64,000 nucleotides of DNA from Pyricularia pennisetigena (lineage: Eukaryota; Ascomycota; Sordariomycetes; Magnaporthales; Pyriculariaceae). The notes under the pieces are model-generated. The model was not told where the DNA came from and did not search any database. It worked only from the letters and a program-made list of their open reading frames with translations. Positions 1-11,775 of this stretch are shown here, piece after piece. The first letter of the stretch is position 1, and each line of letters starts with the position of its first letter. A program made the position numbers and the translations under genes. The stretch lies in contig NC_043741.1 in the NCBI RefSeq assembly GCF_004337985.1, forward strand, positions 1,802,269-1,866,268, written 5' to 3'.

Positions 1-33
1 NNNNNNNNNNNNNNCCCCCCCCCCCCCCCCCCC
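1..33. other. Assembly gap followed by poly-C run
   Basis: Bases 1-14 are N and are followed directly by 19 consecutive C. The window therefore begins at an assembly gap bordered by a C homopolymer. It resembles the second gap near 16064, so a sequencing or assembly failure at poly-C/poly-G is the likely cause. Confidence 0.9.
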
Positions 34-975
34 ACCATTGTTCCCAACAGCTTTTCTTTGCACTTTTGGCCCCTCCCCCTGAGATCGAGCAGCGTCGATC
101 TGGGTCAGGGCCCGTTTTGTTGCAACCCCTCAAAGCTCTCTGTAGACACTAGCTGCTATTTAGAGACAAGTGTTTCAGCAATCCTCGGTCGTCGGGGACC
201 ATGTATGACGACGTCCGCATCTCGATGGGAACAGAAGAAAAAAAGACGACCACGGGTCTGGTAATGCACCTTGTGCACTCCGTTTTCTGATTTATAATCT
301 CGATTGCCAACGACAAGTGAAATTTTTCATCATTCTCAATTTTCTTTTACTTGCCGACAGGTGAAAAAAAAAAAAATCCAATGGTAATTTCACAATTATC
401 GCAGGGTGCAACTTAAGCGACGCCATGTTATGCCAGCTATCCTATACTACCATGTTTATTTCGAGAATACAGAGAATACAAGTCATAAAAGCATATGCGG
501 AACAAATCCCTGGCAAATACCCGTTGACGTGCTGCTGAAACGCCTCCAATTGAATAATACTTCCTGACACCAACAATCTCCAGGACGCAGGTAAAGAAGT
601 AGAGAAAAGGGAGTAAGGAGCAAAACCAGAAAAACACAAAATGAAGAAACCGCTCGTAAAGGCCCTGCAGAAATCTCACCCCAAGTATACCCTTCGGTAA
701 TACCGTCTGTAGCGTTCCAAGACGAAATCAAGACGAGGAATAAAAACAAAGAAATAAAAAAGACATACAGATGATGAATATGAAAAAAAAAGCAGTAAAA
801 CCACAGCGCCAAAAAGAAAGCTAATTCTGGAGACACTCGAAAAGTAAAAGAAGATAGAAAAATGAGAGAGAGAGAGACATAAAGAGAGAAAAAAAAAAAA
901 AAAACCAGACGCTGCTACTTTGCATTACTGATACAGCCCTGCTGGGAAATCCCCAAACTTCACGGCTCCTCCGCA
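34..975. other. Intergenic; 3' flank of the Nto1-like gene
   Basis: I see no supportable gene here. The stretch lies 3' of the minus-strand PHD-finger gene that ends at 976. It is A-rich on the plus strand from about 600 to 905, with a GA dinucleotide run at about 864-877 and an A-run near 889-904. The open frames on the minus strand (for example 483-836) are Phe/Leu/Ser-rich products of this T-rich composition and show no recognisable motif. Confidence 0.7.
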
Positions 976-3900
976 TCATCGTCTCCTAGCCGACGTTCTC
1001 ACCCCCTTCCTGTGCCTGGCACTACTGCTACTCCTCTTCCGTGTTGACAGCATAGGTCCGCTGCTGCTTGCGTTCACTGGTGACGCAGTAATAGTGCTGT
1101 CCTCGACGTCAAACTCGAGCCCGTTGAGCTCCTCTTCGTCCATATCTGTAAGGTCCTCGCTAAGGCTGCGGACCGCATCCCGTCCTGCCCACTTGTCCTC
1201 GGCTGCAGAAGTTCCGTCGACATGAAATGATTTCAAATACCACGGAAGCCCACCGTCGGTAAGTACGTCAGCGGGACCGGAAGCCCCTCCGGCACCCAGG
1301 CCACCGTTGGACTGCGGCGGCGTGAGCGGGCCAGGCTGTGGACCCGACGGTAGTGGAGCATGCATGTAGTTGCTGTCCGCCGGCGGCGTACCTGATTGCT
1401 TGGGAGTTCCGTTGGTCAGATGCACTTCGGGTTTGGTGAGGTCGGTTGGTTGATTCTCCTGTCCTGCAACCGACGACGTTGACGAGGCACAGCCGTTGAC
1501 CTCGACAGCATTGCCGACGCCCGAGGTGTCCACTTCGATATTACCGGCGTCATCAACAGCCACGTCGATCTGCATCCTGTCGACATCGGCCTGAGCTTCA
1601 CCATGATGCGCCGTCCGGGTCTCATGATCGGCTACTATAATCTGACCGGCATCGACGTCAGGGGCGTCCACCATTGCGACCTCTCCACTATGCTCTGGCG
1701 CAACGTTTTCGTCCTGCAAGACCGTGATCGATGCTTGTCTAAGCTCGAGGCTAGCTTCCAGCATGCCCTCAAGCTCCTTGACGAGCTTTTCGAAAGGTTT
1801 GTTGGCAATGTCTGCTTCAGCATGGAGAGCTGTTTCGAGCTGGGGCTGGACCGCTTTGAGAATCCTTTTGCCCAGTCGTTTGCGGTCCCTAGCCTCTACG
1901 TAGCCGGAGCCTTGTTTGGATGGAGAAACATCAACTGGATCTCCCTCTTCTGGTCTGTCTGCCAATTCAACTGCATCTTGCTTGATTGGGCTTGAGTTGA
2001 TGCCCACGTGAATCACCTCACACAAATCATGAGCGAAAGCCAGAGTCGTGGTGTAATGTCTCTCATCAAGTCTGTTCTGCAGTCCATTCAGACCTTCTTT
2101 GAAGACACTTTTATCAAGCCTGCAGATTCTGCGGTCAGCATAAAAAGTTATGTATAAAACTTCAGATTTGGTGAGGGGGTGGGGGAAAGACGCCAACTTA
2201 CGCAAGTGCCTTGTCAATGACAGGTAGCAGTAGCTTGTAGATGGGGAAGTAAACAGTGTCGACAAAATCTTGTTCTAGCTCCGCCGCCTCGAGCTTGTCC
2301 AGCTCGCGCTTGACAATCTCGTCTGAAAGAGTCTTGAGCTGTTCCAAATCCTTGATAAGCATGCTGGCAAACTCGATTCTCCTCTCCAGCCGTGCTTTGC
2401 CTGATGGACCCATGGCGCTAAAATCACGTCTGGTAAGCTCCATTGAGGAGAATGTCTCCATCTGAAGTTGCAGACGCTTTATCAGAGCGGCGCCTCTACG
2501 CGCTTCTCGCTTCAGCGTCCAGTATCTGCAAGCCTCTGCTACAAAGTCTTTTCTCTTACTGAACGGGAACCGTTGCATAGCTCCCTCGACGATGGTAAGA
2601 ACGGACTGGGGTATTACGGGTGCTCCTGAAGGTAACCTCCACCAGCACTTTTGCACTTGGCCGCGCTTCTTGTCTGCAGCGACAACTGCGTTTTCTCCCG
2701 TTGCCTGCAGATCGTCTGCGGGTTGTTCATGTAGCGCTTGCCGATGTGTAGCTGCGAGCTCGGCAGCAGAATCCTGACTTGTTGCCCAGAGCCGCCCCTT
2801 CATCATCTTCTTGTAGAACTTCTTCGCATCCCTGGTGGCCTGTGCGACGTTGTTCTCTTTGGTGTAATCTGCCGGACAGTGCTTGTCGCAGAAGGCTTTG
2901 AGAACCATATTGCCATCAAGCACGGCCAACGCACCTTGGCTGTTCTTCATCTTGAGGTACAATCGTGCCCGTCTCCCACAGGTCACATGAAATGCCTGAT
3001 AACATGCTTTGTTACCGCACTGGATGCAGGCTCCCATCCGTTGGTTGCAGAGGTAGCACGTCAGTTTCCACCGGGTTTTGGGCACTTTTTCCACATCCAT
3101 CACAGGCTCCATGAACGTGTGGTTACCCAGAGAAACCTCCGGGATCCACATGGAACACAAGAGATGTGCCCATTTGGACGAGTTAGTCTGCTTGAAGGCA
3201 CCATCCGTATTCGGACAGAAGATACACGTCTATGGTACTTTTTGTTAGCTTGCGGGCACTACCTTGGTAACTCTTTCTCATGGGTTTAGACGGGCGGGTG
3301 CTTACCGGAACGCCTCGGCCAATCAGCTGGCACTTCCTGCACAGCCACTGGCCTTCCGGGATAAAAGGCACACCATAACACTCCTGGTGAACCGCTAGAT
3401 CGCACCCGTCACAGAAGACGATTGCATTTGTGTTTTCGCAGTCTCCGTCATCGCATATGGCGCATTTACTGTCTTGTTCTTCTCCGGCTTGCGTCTCACC
3501 ATTAACAGCCGCAGCCGAGCTTGATCTTGGCCTGTGCGTCTGAGGAGGTTTGGGGTTGGGCTTTGGTATTCTCTTCTCGAGAGCATGCCACTCCTTTTCT
3601 ATTCTGGTGATGGCAATCTCGAATATTTCACGAGTGATGGTGTCCAGATTCGCTTCTTTCCGACGCTCGTTGTACTTCTCCAGCCACATGTCGTCTTGCT
3701 CGTCCATGTCATACTCGACTCGACCAAGGGTGTTCGAAGGTGAGCTGGTCGAGCTGCCATCCGCTTTCGCAATTGCGGACAGTTGCTCTAGATCTTCCTC
3801 GATGTTCCCGTCGGTGGCTTTTATCAACATCCTCTCTGGGCGGAGATACTGGTCACTCTCCTGGTATCCCACGTTCATCATCGACTTCTCGACATATCGA

Positions 3901-4784
3901 GCCTGGCCGAACGTTTTGCTTTCGAACATGGATATCCGATCTGTTTTCCGGTAAGAAGGCTGTTTGAGATCAAGGCGCTCCTTGGGTGTCTGGTTATGTA
4001 TGGGAAGCACCTTGGGGACTTTCGGGGTCATGGAGAAGTCGGCCCCACGCATGCCATAGACACCAAGGGGGTCTCGAGACGGCCTTCCCCTGCTCCTTCT
4101 TGTCATGGGTGTTGTGCTGTTCTGGCTTCCCTCTGGTGGGACCAGCACGGCATCTTTTGTTGCTTCCTCGTCCTCTTGGGTCTTGAGGGGCGATGCACCC
4201 TTGGGGGTCGATGTATCGGCAGAAGCTGCAGTGACTGCAGGCTTTGGAGTAGTAGGCCTTGGCCTCGCAGTCCCATCGACATCTTCGGATTGGAAGACCA
4301 TGAACGTTGCTTCGATATCTAGATTTGGATGAAACTCTTCCCAGCCCCTCTCTTCTCGGGGTTTATAGCCCTCGCTCTGGATTACGGCGCTGGTGATGGC
4401 GGCGGCAGAGCTGAACTGTTCGTCATCGGGCTCGAACCTGCTCGTTGCCGTACGCATCCTCGTGCTGCGCTCTCTTCTGGGATATACAGCGGCTGAACCG
4501 GCGGCTAGAGATCGCCGGGGCTTGCCTGTCGATGGGGTGCCGGCAGCGGCACGGGGCCTCGGGGCGCTGGATGAGCCGGCCGGTCTCGGAACCTCGTTTC
4601 CATTCTCATCAACAAACCTGCCACCGCCGCCGGGGCCACCGGGGATATACCGGCGCTTCTTTGGGGGAGGTTCCGTGTCAGCAACGGCAACGCGGCTGGA
4701 TCGCGCGGCTGAGGTTGAGGTGCGCGGTCGACCGCGTCGGCGCGCCGGCGTGGAACGCTGCGGGGTCGACGGTGCTGAAGGCAT
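976..4784 (-). CDS. nto1: Nto1/BRPF-type PHD-finger protein (NuA3 acetyltransferase complex subunit)
   Basis: Three exons: 4784-3306, 3229-2202 and 2119-976, giving about 1216 aa; introns are 3230-3305 and 2120-2201. An alternative acceptor eight codon-phase-preserving bases upstream (exon starting at 2128) adds three residues. Order seen: a basic, low-complexity N-terminus; an enhancer-of-polycomb-like segment (about 270-410, containing VEYDMDEQDDMW); a canonical PHD finger from about residue 441 (CAICDDGDC...CDGCDLAVHQECYG); then an extended PHD (C-x2-C, WAHLLCSMW, CYLCNQRMGACIQC, FHVTCGRRA). This PHD-ePHD order defines the BRPF/Nto1/Jade group, which tether H3K14 acetyltransferases to chromatin. 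The region after the second intron looks like a degenerate bromodomain. The C-terminus is acidic, then ends in an Arg/Ser-rich tail. Family assignment is firm; complex membership is inferred. Confidence 0.88.
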
Positions 4785-6208
4785 GTCTCGTAGATCCAGA
4801 ACTCGATGGCATCAATGTATGGGTCGGATGGAGAGTTGTGATGGGTTTTTGGAGTGCTCGTTGGGACCTGGCAGTGAACTGGTCGAACGCGACTGCGATG
4901 AGAGGTGGTCGAGGCAAGAACCGCGCTAGCGCCTGATTGGGCTTGATGAGTCGTACCAGCCCCACTCTGTTGGGGACACTTCCCTTGTATTCACGTGATT
5001 GCTTCCCCAGGCCCCCACCCGGTTTATTGCCAAGGCCGCCAACCCTTTCAATGCCAATTCGATCTTTTTTGTTCCTGATCTGATGATAGGGCTGACCGAC
5101 TGATGTTTTTATTCTACTCTGCTTGTCGTTTTTATTTTATTTATTTTTCTGTCGGCTTGTACGTCACTGTTGTTCTCTCTTGCCATTGAAGACTGGAATT
5201 GGGGAACTTATGCTCTCTTTGGGGATCATGTCAATGCTAAATTCCTATCCTCTTGACTTGATCGCTTGTTTTGGCAATTGACTCTACAAAGAATTCTTTT
5301 TTTTTTTTTTTTTTGACGCAAACGATGTCTTGCCGGTTGATATAGCAAGCTAATCTGCAAGGCTCTGACGACATTGTCCCTGCCTTACACCGTCTCCATT
5401 CTGTACCTGAGCAAGCCTCCGCATATCTCCGCCTCGCCTTGTCCCCGCTCCTGATCTAGTTATCGACGGGACCCAATCAACTGACATCTTAGCCCCGGAT
5501 TTTCCAGTTCAAGGTTATTATTGAACCTTCGGTGGGGTTCTTTTCCAATTCTCTTTCTGGTTTGGAATTTTTCCTCTTTCTTTTTTGTACTATTTCTTTC
5601 TTCGCCTCAGCGTTTTGCGGACCATATTCTGGACAAAACACAACATTTCGCGGGTCGGCCAGTTGGACACGACCTATGTGACTTGTATGCGCGCTCAAGC
5701 TCGTAGTGAGTTGCGTCCTACAGTCGGTCTGACTGTGCTACATGTCATTACCATGAATTCACATTCTTCAACCTATGAATGATCGACTTCCGCTGGTATC
5801 ATGGCGGGGACGTAAGAATCTGTGTAATCCGTTTTTTGCACTGTTCGGTCGCATGGAGATGTCGGCCGGCAGGAAACATACTTACTCACACAAATACGCA
5901 TGATAAGTATGACCCTAACAGTCCACTGTAGAATAGTGGCTATTCTCAATTCGCAGTTGTGGTCGAGACTTTTTGCAATCGGTAACACATGAGAATTTGC
6001 CTACAAATACTATCAACCTTCATAGCTTGCGCGCAGCAAAAAGTTTCCGCGAGGCCAGATTTACATATTCAAATGACATGCTCGGTTAAAAAGAAAAAGA
6101 AGAAAAGAACATCTCAATCGTCACAGACGCTTATATCTTGAATATTATAGTCATTATTTACAAAGCTTCAGCTGCCCCCAAAAAAAGAAATTCCTCATAA
6201 ATGAGCCT
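4785..6208. other. Intergenic; upstream of Nto1-like gene and downstream of Zn2Cys6 gene
   Basis: No gene supported. It holds the presumed promoter and leader of the Nto1-like gene (minus) and the 3' flank of the transcription factor gene. A T-run of about 18 sits at 5297-5314, and a pyrimidine-rich stretch lies at about 5520-5620 on the plus strand. The open frames present are under 75 codons and have no recognisable features. Confidence 0.6.
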
Positions 6209-9096
6209 TCAACCTGTTAAGCTACCTAAGATTTCCAGGGGTCCCTCCAGCCCGCTCTTTGTCCGTTCCGAGAACACGCTGGTTCCTTGGCCATGATTTG
6301 ACGGCGGCACATATTGTGTTCGGGAAGGTAGTGACCCGGCAGGCTCGACTGGCGAGTCCAAGACTTCTGGTGTCGGTGGCATAGCATTTCCATGAGATAA
6401 CGATGCGAGCTGGGGATTCTTGCACTTGCTGCATAAATACCTAAATATTCCCAGCATATGTTTACTCTGTGGCTCACGCTCCGCCATGTACTCAAGTACT
6501 GCGATACTAGGTGAGAGGATCGCGATGTCAATCATCAACACATGTCCATGGAAAGTAGCAAAGGCTATAGAAACTCACGCCTTCTGCATGGCCATGACTT
6601 GTCCGTCACCACGTAATATAGGGTCCGCGCTGCGCTTCCACGTTTCGGATGAAATCTCTTGGCTAAGCACGATGAGAATGGCCGAGGTCATGCAGTAGCT
6701 AAACGCAGTTTAATGATCGTTAGCGACGGCAGTTTGGAGTATACTGGGGGAGATGAGATCATACACTATGAAAGGATTGCACCTGGATAGAAACCTCTCC
6801 TCCATTGCACTCCAAACAATCGCGATGGACTTGTAAGATGCCTCTATTGCGTCGCGGGGGAATTTTTCTCCTCCACCAGACAGGGGATGAGTGTCATAAC
6901 CCTTGATATGGGCGTCGAAGAGCATGAACGGCCGGCCCAAAAGAATGACAGAATGTAGCTGCAACAGTCTGTAGTGAAGATTGTGGATGGCGCAGCGCTG
7001 CAGTTCTGCAGGCGTGGCTGGCGGCGACTGAGAAGAGGGGAAGATGATGGCTGGTTTTTCATTCATGTAAGGCCAGTCGGCATCTTGGCCGGCAATCTCA
7101 GCCGCTTCCACTGCTGATGTCTCCGGCTTGTTGTAGATTCCCAAGAGAATTCTGCTTAACATCTCAACCCCACGGATACTTGGCGCGAGGCTGGTAAGAT
7201 CGCCATTAGCATCCTCGGGTGGTGCTGGAAAAGCAACCACGTCGGCTACTACTGGCGGTCGACCCAGTTGAGCAGCCACGAAGCGATCCAACAGAAGTAG
7301 GCTTCGCCAGACGTTTCTCCTTAGTCTGCCAATGTTGACATTGAAGCTCCAAGGCCTCCCGTTCTTCATTATCTCATCGTATCGCATGAGAATTTGCTCC
7401 TCTCGGTGCATTCCGAGCTGCTGTGCAAGCAAGCCGGCGCGACCTATGTACACCTGTCAGCAAACGCAAAGCGTGGTAATTTACGCATCAGAGGGCGACC
7501 AACCAATAAATTCATAGCCCTCGTTCCTCCGCACTACGGCCAAGGCATACATGGCCTTTAATAAAAGAACTCGTACTGCCCATATATCCTTGGTCAGAGT
7601 GCTGATGAGTGCCTCGACGCTTTGAAAATATGCTTCTGGGTCCAGCTCAAGCCCGTAAGACTCGGCTGTGGGCCCGGCCATAACGAGCCCTATCGCTACC
7701 ACCAGGTAGAGAAGTACGAGGCCCTTTGTGTCCTGATTGCCATCTGAAATTATCTTCAGTGCAGTCAGGTTCAAAGTAGCTTCTTCGTCAAAGACTTGTA
7801 TCAAGCCTTGGGTCTAGATATAAATCCACGTAAGCATAATCCAACTAGTTTATAACGGTATGCAGCTGCAATTTCTTTTTCCACTGGGACTTATTCCTCG
7901 CGTACATTGATCAAGAACGCCTCGACGAGATGATATAGCTGTCTCTCTGGAGGTAGTGGCACCGGTAACGTTACCGAGGGCTGTTTGAAAGTTGGCGGGA
8001 GCTCCATAAGCCTGAAGCGTGCATCAAAAGGTCTATGTAATGGGTTGGGCATGCCAGTAACCTCAAGAACATTTCGCAAAGCATCGAGATATGCCAAGTG
8101 GCTGGAACATCCCAGTAGATCTAGGGTCTTGGTTTAGTAAGTTGACAGTCAGGAGGAAAGAAAGGGACGCATGGACCATGGCGTGCGTACTTGTAGTGTC
8201 ACCTTCCGGCAGTGGCAATCCAAGCATGCGTTCCGTGGCGTAAAGATGTGAAGGAATGCAGACATCTCTCCAAGAGTTGACGCCTTCTAGAAGTTGATTA
8301 CTCCACGATTCGTCGACAGATGCACCCCAATCCACCTGGTGTGAGGTGTTGGACGATGGTCGTGATTGTATTGGATCATTTTTGGGTGTTGAGACGACAC
8401 ATGCCTCTGGACTATATCCAAAATGAGAGCCAAACCCGTTATGTGCGCTGGAAGGGGTTAGAACGGTTGTGGTAGACACTGGTGTGTCGGCTTCCAAACA
8501 AGGACTTTTTGGCGAGTCTGATTTTGCTCTTGGAGAGACTGAAGCAGCTAAGGAGGCCTCTTCTTCCGCTCGTTGTCGCTTGCTTGCAACGCCGGCATTC
8601 CTGCGATGCGCTGGATTGTAGACGCAGTTGTCTGCATTTTTCTTGCGTATACAGAGGCTACAAGGAACCTTTCCGTCACACTAGACGGATTCATTGATTT
8701 GTGAGTAAAGTGATCACCACGAAGCTGTTTTGGTTCTGTGTGAGACCGCGGGATAGCACAGAGCATAGCCGCCCTCAATGACAATACGATAAAGGTCTCA
8801 CAAACGCGCACTTGAGGCTTGAACCAAAGGGCCTTTATAAGACTGGCAGCTGCTTTTCCTGCAGATAGGAGAAGTCGCATTCTCTCCCATGGCCCACTCT
8901 GCAACCAAGCCCCAGCCATTTAAACTTCGTGGCAGGGTTATGGGGAAATAAACAATGTACGAAGACAAACGTTTATATAGGAGGGGGATGGAATATAAGA
9001 ATCTTTTACTCGTACCTTTTGTTTTCTAGTCTTACAAAATCCGCATGCCTGAGCAATGCGTAGACGCTTGTCATCGGGAACCCTTGGCCGAGTCAT
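6209..9096 (-). CDS. Zn2Cys6 fungal-specific transcription factor
   Basis: Seven exons: 9096-9016, 8680-8191, 8120-7906, 7813-7504, 7443-6765, 6698-6579, 6506-6209 (2193 nt, 730 aa). All six introns are GT-AG and phase-consistent. The binuclear zinc cluster has Cys18, 21, 28, 34, 37 and 46 (C-x2-C-x6-C-x5-C-x2-C-x8-C). It is followed by a basic linker and a Ser/Pro-rich spacer. The central and C-terminal half matches the fungal-specific transcription factor domain: GRAGLLAQQLGMHRE, then the RRNVWRSLLLLDR...LGRPP signature. Exon 1 holds only 27 codons, and a 335-bp intron splits the cluster between the second and third cysteines. Such proteins bind DNA and regulate metabolic or stress genes. 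The target is unknown, and no enzyme cluster lies beside it. Start chosen because it gives the intact cluster and lies at an ATG. Confidence 0.85.
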
Positions 9097-10510
9097 GATG
9101 TTGATAGAGAGGAACTATTTTGATAATAGATGATGTCGAAATCACCTCACCAACCACTTAATCCTCAAAGGCATGGCAGCGATTGTAAAAGGTGTGGGTT
9201 TGGCCAAGCCTCTGGACGACAAATCACCAAGTCCTGATTTCGAGAAATCTCGCCTTGTTGTGGTGAAATAAGACAGCAAAGGAGTAGCCGCAAAACCGAG
9301 GGCCCGTTGTCAACGGCCCTGTCTCTCGACTAGTCCAAGGTATCAGAGAGCTGAGGTGTAGATGAGAAGCCCAAGTCCGTCCTTGGCGAGGTCTGGTGGC
9401 GAACAGAGCCGTATATGGTGTTGGAACAGATGGCGCAGCCGGCAACAGGTATACCAAGCGTACAACAAAGCTGCTTAAGCTGTAGTGCGAGCGTTCCAAG
9501 CGACGGGTTTTAACAGGGTCCTGGGAATAAAGGGTGATGACTAGAAAAAAGAGTAGACAAACGAGCTTGTCGCAGAATTCAGATCCTCAAGCATAAGGTT
9601 ACGGTGTCGCAATAAGAGAAGGAGGAGAAGGGATTCCGAGCTGGGGATGACCCTGTTGAAGAATATGCACTAGGCTTGCCCGTCTCGGTGGCCTGGGTGT
9701 GTTGTCTCGAGCTGGCTGGATATGGTTTTCCTGCGCCTTAGGGACCTCCCTAACGTAGCCTAAAACACAAACAAACTGATTTTTTCCACGGCGGGCCCGT
9801 CAAAGACTCTGAGGGCGCGGGGCCATCCAAAGTCTTTGGGGCCAAACTAGCTATGTTCCTAGTCAGCCATGGCGTCTGCAGTGGTGACAACAGCCAAAGA
9901 AACTCTATTTTACAGGATCGGGGCAAGATGAGCGCCTACACACAACGTATGTGCGTATTGGGAACCCTAGCTCGGAAAACAGATTCCATCCAATACCAGG
10001 TCATCTTACATGCGGCGCCAATGTGAGGCTCTAGGACGGCGCCCAGTTAATTACGTGACTATACCTGTCATCTACCCCGACCATCCATAACGCCATCTTT
10101 AGGGATAATGTACGTGCGCCTTCACAACGTGGGACTTGAGAAAAGACGCCAGAGCAGGGCCGAGTGGACAGTGTTGGTTCTGGAGACGGTGCCGGTTGGA
10201 CGAAGTCCCGACGGATTGGTCGCCAACACAAAGGGTCTCACTTCACCTATGATCATGCTGCACCGTTTATTAATCCACAAAGTGAGGAGCGGTTTCCCGG
10301 GGCATCTTCCAGAACAAGTTAGGCCTTTATATTTTCTGATACCTCAAGAATGTTGTACCGAGAGATGAGGGGGTCGGTAATACTTGGCATCAAGGTAGAG
10401 TACCTATCCAGGTGTCGTAGAATTCGCTATGTTGAATGAGACCGTTGGAGGTTCAAGAATGAATTTGTGCGGCAATTTTTTCTAATCAAAAAGGGCGGAC
10501 AGGAGGACAA

Positions 10511-10533
10511 CACACACACACACACACACACAC
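10511..10533. repeat. CA dinucleotide microsatellite
   Basis: A perfect CA run of about 23 bases in noncoding DNA, followed directly by an A-rich stretch. Confidence 0.95.
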
Positions 10534-10660
10534 TAAAAAAAAGTCAAATAATGAAGGGGAAAGAGGAGGGACGATTTGCTCCGGCTCAGTCAAATCGAGG
10601 AGGCGTGTCCTACACTCGGCACGCAACTACCATGAAAAAAGGTATGTAATTACCTCGACA

Positions 10661-10711
10661 AAGCTTTCCCCATCGGCACTCTCCGATAAGCTTTCTCATC
10701 GGAACTCTCCG
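10661..10711. repeat. Imperfect tandem repeat, about 25-nt unit
   Basis: Two copies beginning AAGCTTTC and ending ACTCTCCG lie at 10661-10685 and 10688-10711, separated by two bases. They differ by a one-base length change and single substitutions. It lies in the divergent intergenic region and could be a duplicated binding site or simple slippage; no function is shown. Confidence 0.8.
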
Positions 10712-11775
10712 TGCCATCTTCTAATGCTTGGAAGGATTTGGAATTAATGTTTGCACGTGCATACAAGTTGTTGCAGGAGAGAGATCTTGGCATCACATAA
10801 CAGGAAGCGCTTAGTCAGTATTGGGAAGCACCATAAAATCGCTGCCGCGATCGTTAGCCTAGATAGCGCACCCAACCTGAAGACATAGCTCTCCTACCAA
10901 TCAATTCAGGCTGTACGTGAACGTTGGTGTGCGTCAGTTATGAGCCCGGGAAGAATTGCCAGCCGGTATTCGATCAATTGCGCCTGGGTTCCAATCCTGG
11001 GGAGGGAAACCTGTAACTTCCCTTGTATTGCTAAAACCACATAAAAACAAACCCCAAAAACGTTTGTATACGTAAGTAAGTCACGATTTGGCAGTGTGTA
11101 CCCGAAGGTATAATAGGCCGTTTGCGTAGAAGAGAAATGCATTCCGCTGCCGCACTCTAGGTGTTATTGGTACCGCCAGCGGACTGGGGGGTGGGTGTGA
11201 GTTGCAGGCTATACTTACCGAAGCCACTGGCATTAGTCATTGACGGGAGCTTTCGTCTTTTGACTGTGTTCTTTTTTTTTTTTTTTAGTGCAACACAAGT
11301 CTTCCACAAACGAGGCGCTCAGTATCGAGGTCTTGTGAAGTCTAGATCAAACCCCACAATAGACTGTAGATTGGGCGGGACCCACTTTATTTTTGACATC
11401 CTCCCAAGCCGACCGATTTCAGACGGTTAGCTCTCCTTTAACCAACCTAGAATATCACTATTACGTCCCCAAGGTCGTGAGTCTCCGAGCCCCCGGGTCC
11501 TATTCCAAATAGTTCCATGAACAGGCTATACTAGACCCGATTGGCAGGAGATTGTTCTTTGTACAGCCACTCCCAAGGTACCCATTCAATTGCGAAAGGT
11601 AGGTAGATACCTATTCTATCCATCTGCCTAGCGACGTCCGCATCCTGTACACAGGTCTATCGAACGGCCAATTCCATCCGTCATCCCTCTAGACGATCCG
11701 CCGAATGCCCCTGACGCTAATCGACTGCATCTTCATCTACGTAGACCTCTAGTTACTCGGATCCTGCCGAGAGTG

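Larger units (their letters stand above)
9097..11775. other. Intergenic between divergent genes
   Basis: About 2.7 kb separates the transcription factor (minus) from the TMEM223-like gene (plus). I support no gene here. It contains a CA dinucleotide run, an imperfect 25-nt direct repeat at 10661-10711, a T-run at about 11272-11286 and a GGTAGGTAG motif near 11598. The longest frames (about 80-90 codons) lack recognisable sequence. Confidence 0.6.

Noticed and set aside
10979..11006. GGTTCCAATCC, resembling a tRNA B box
   Set aside because: No A box or cloverleaf upstream within tRNA distance.
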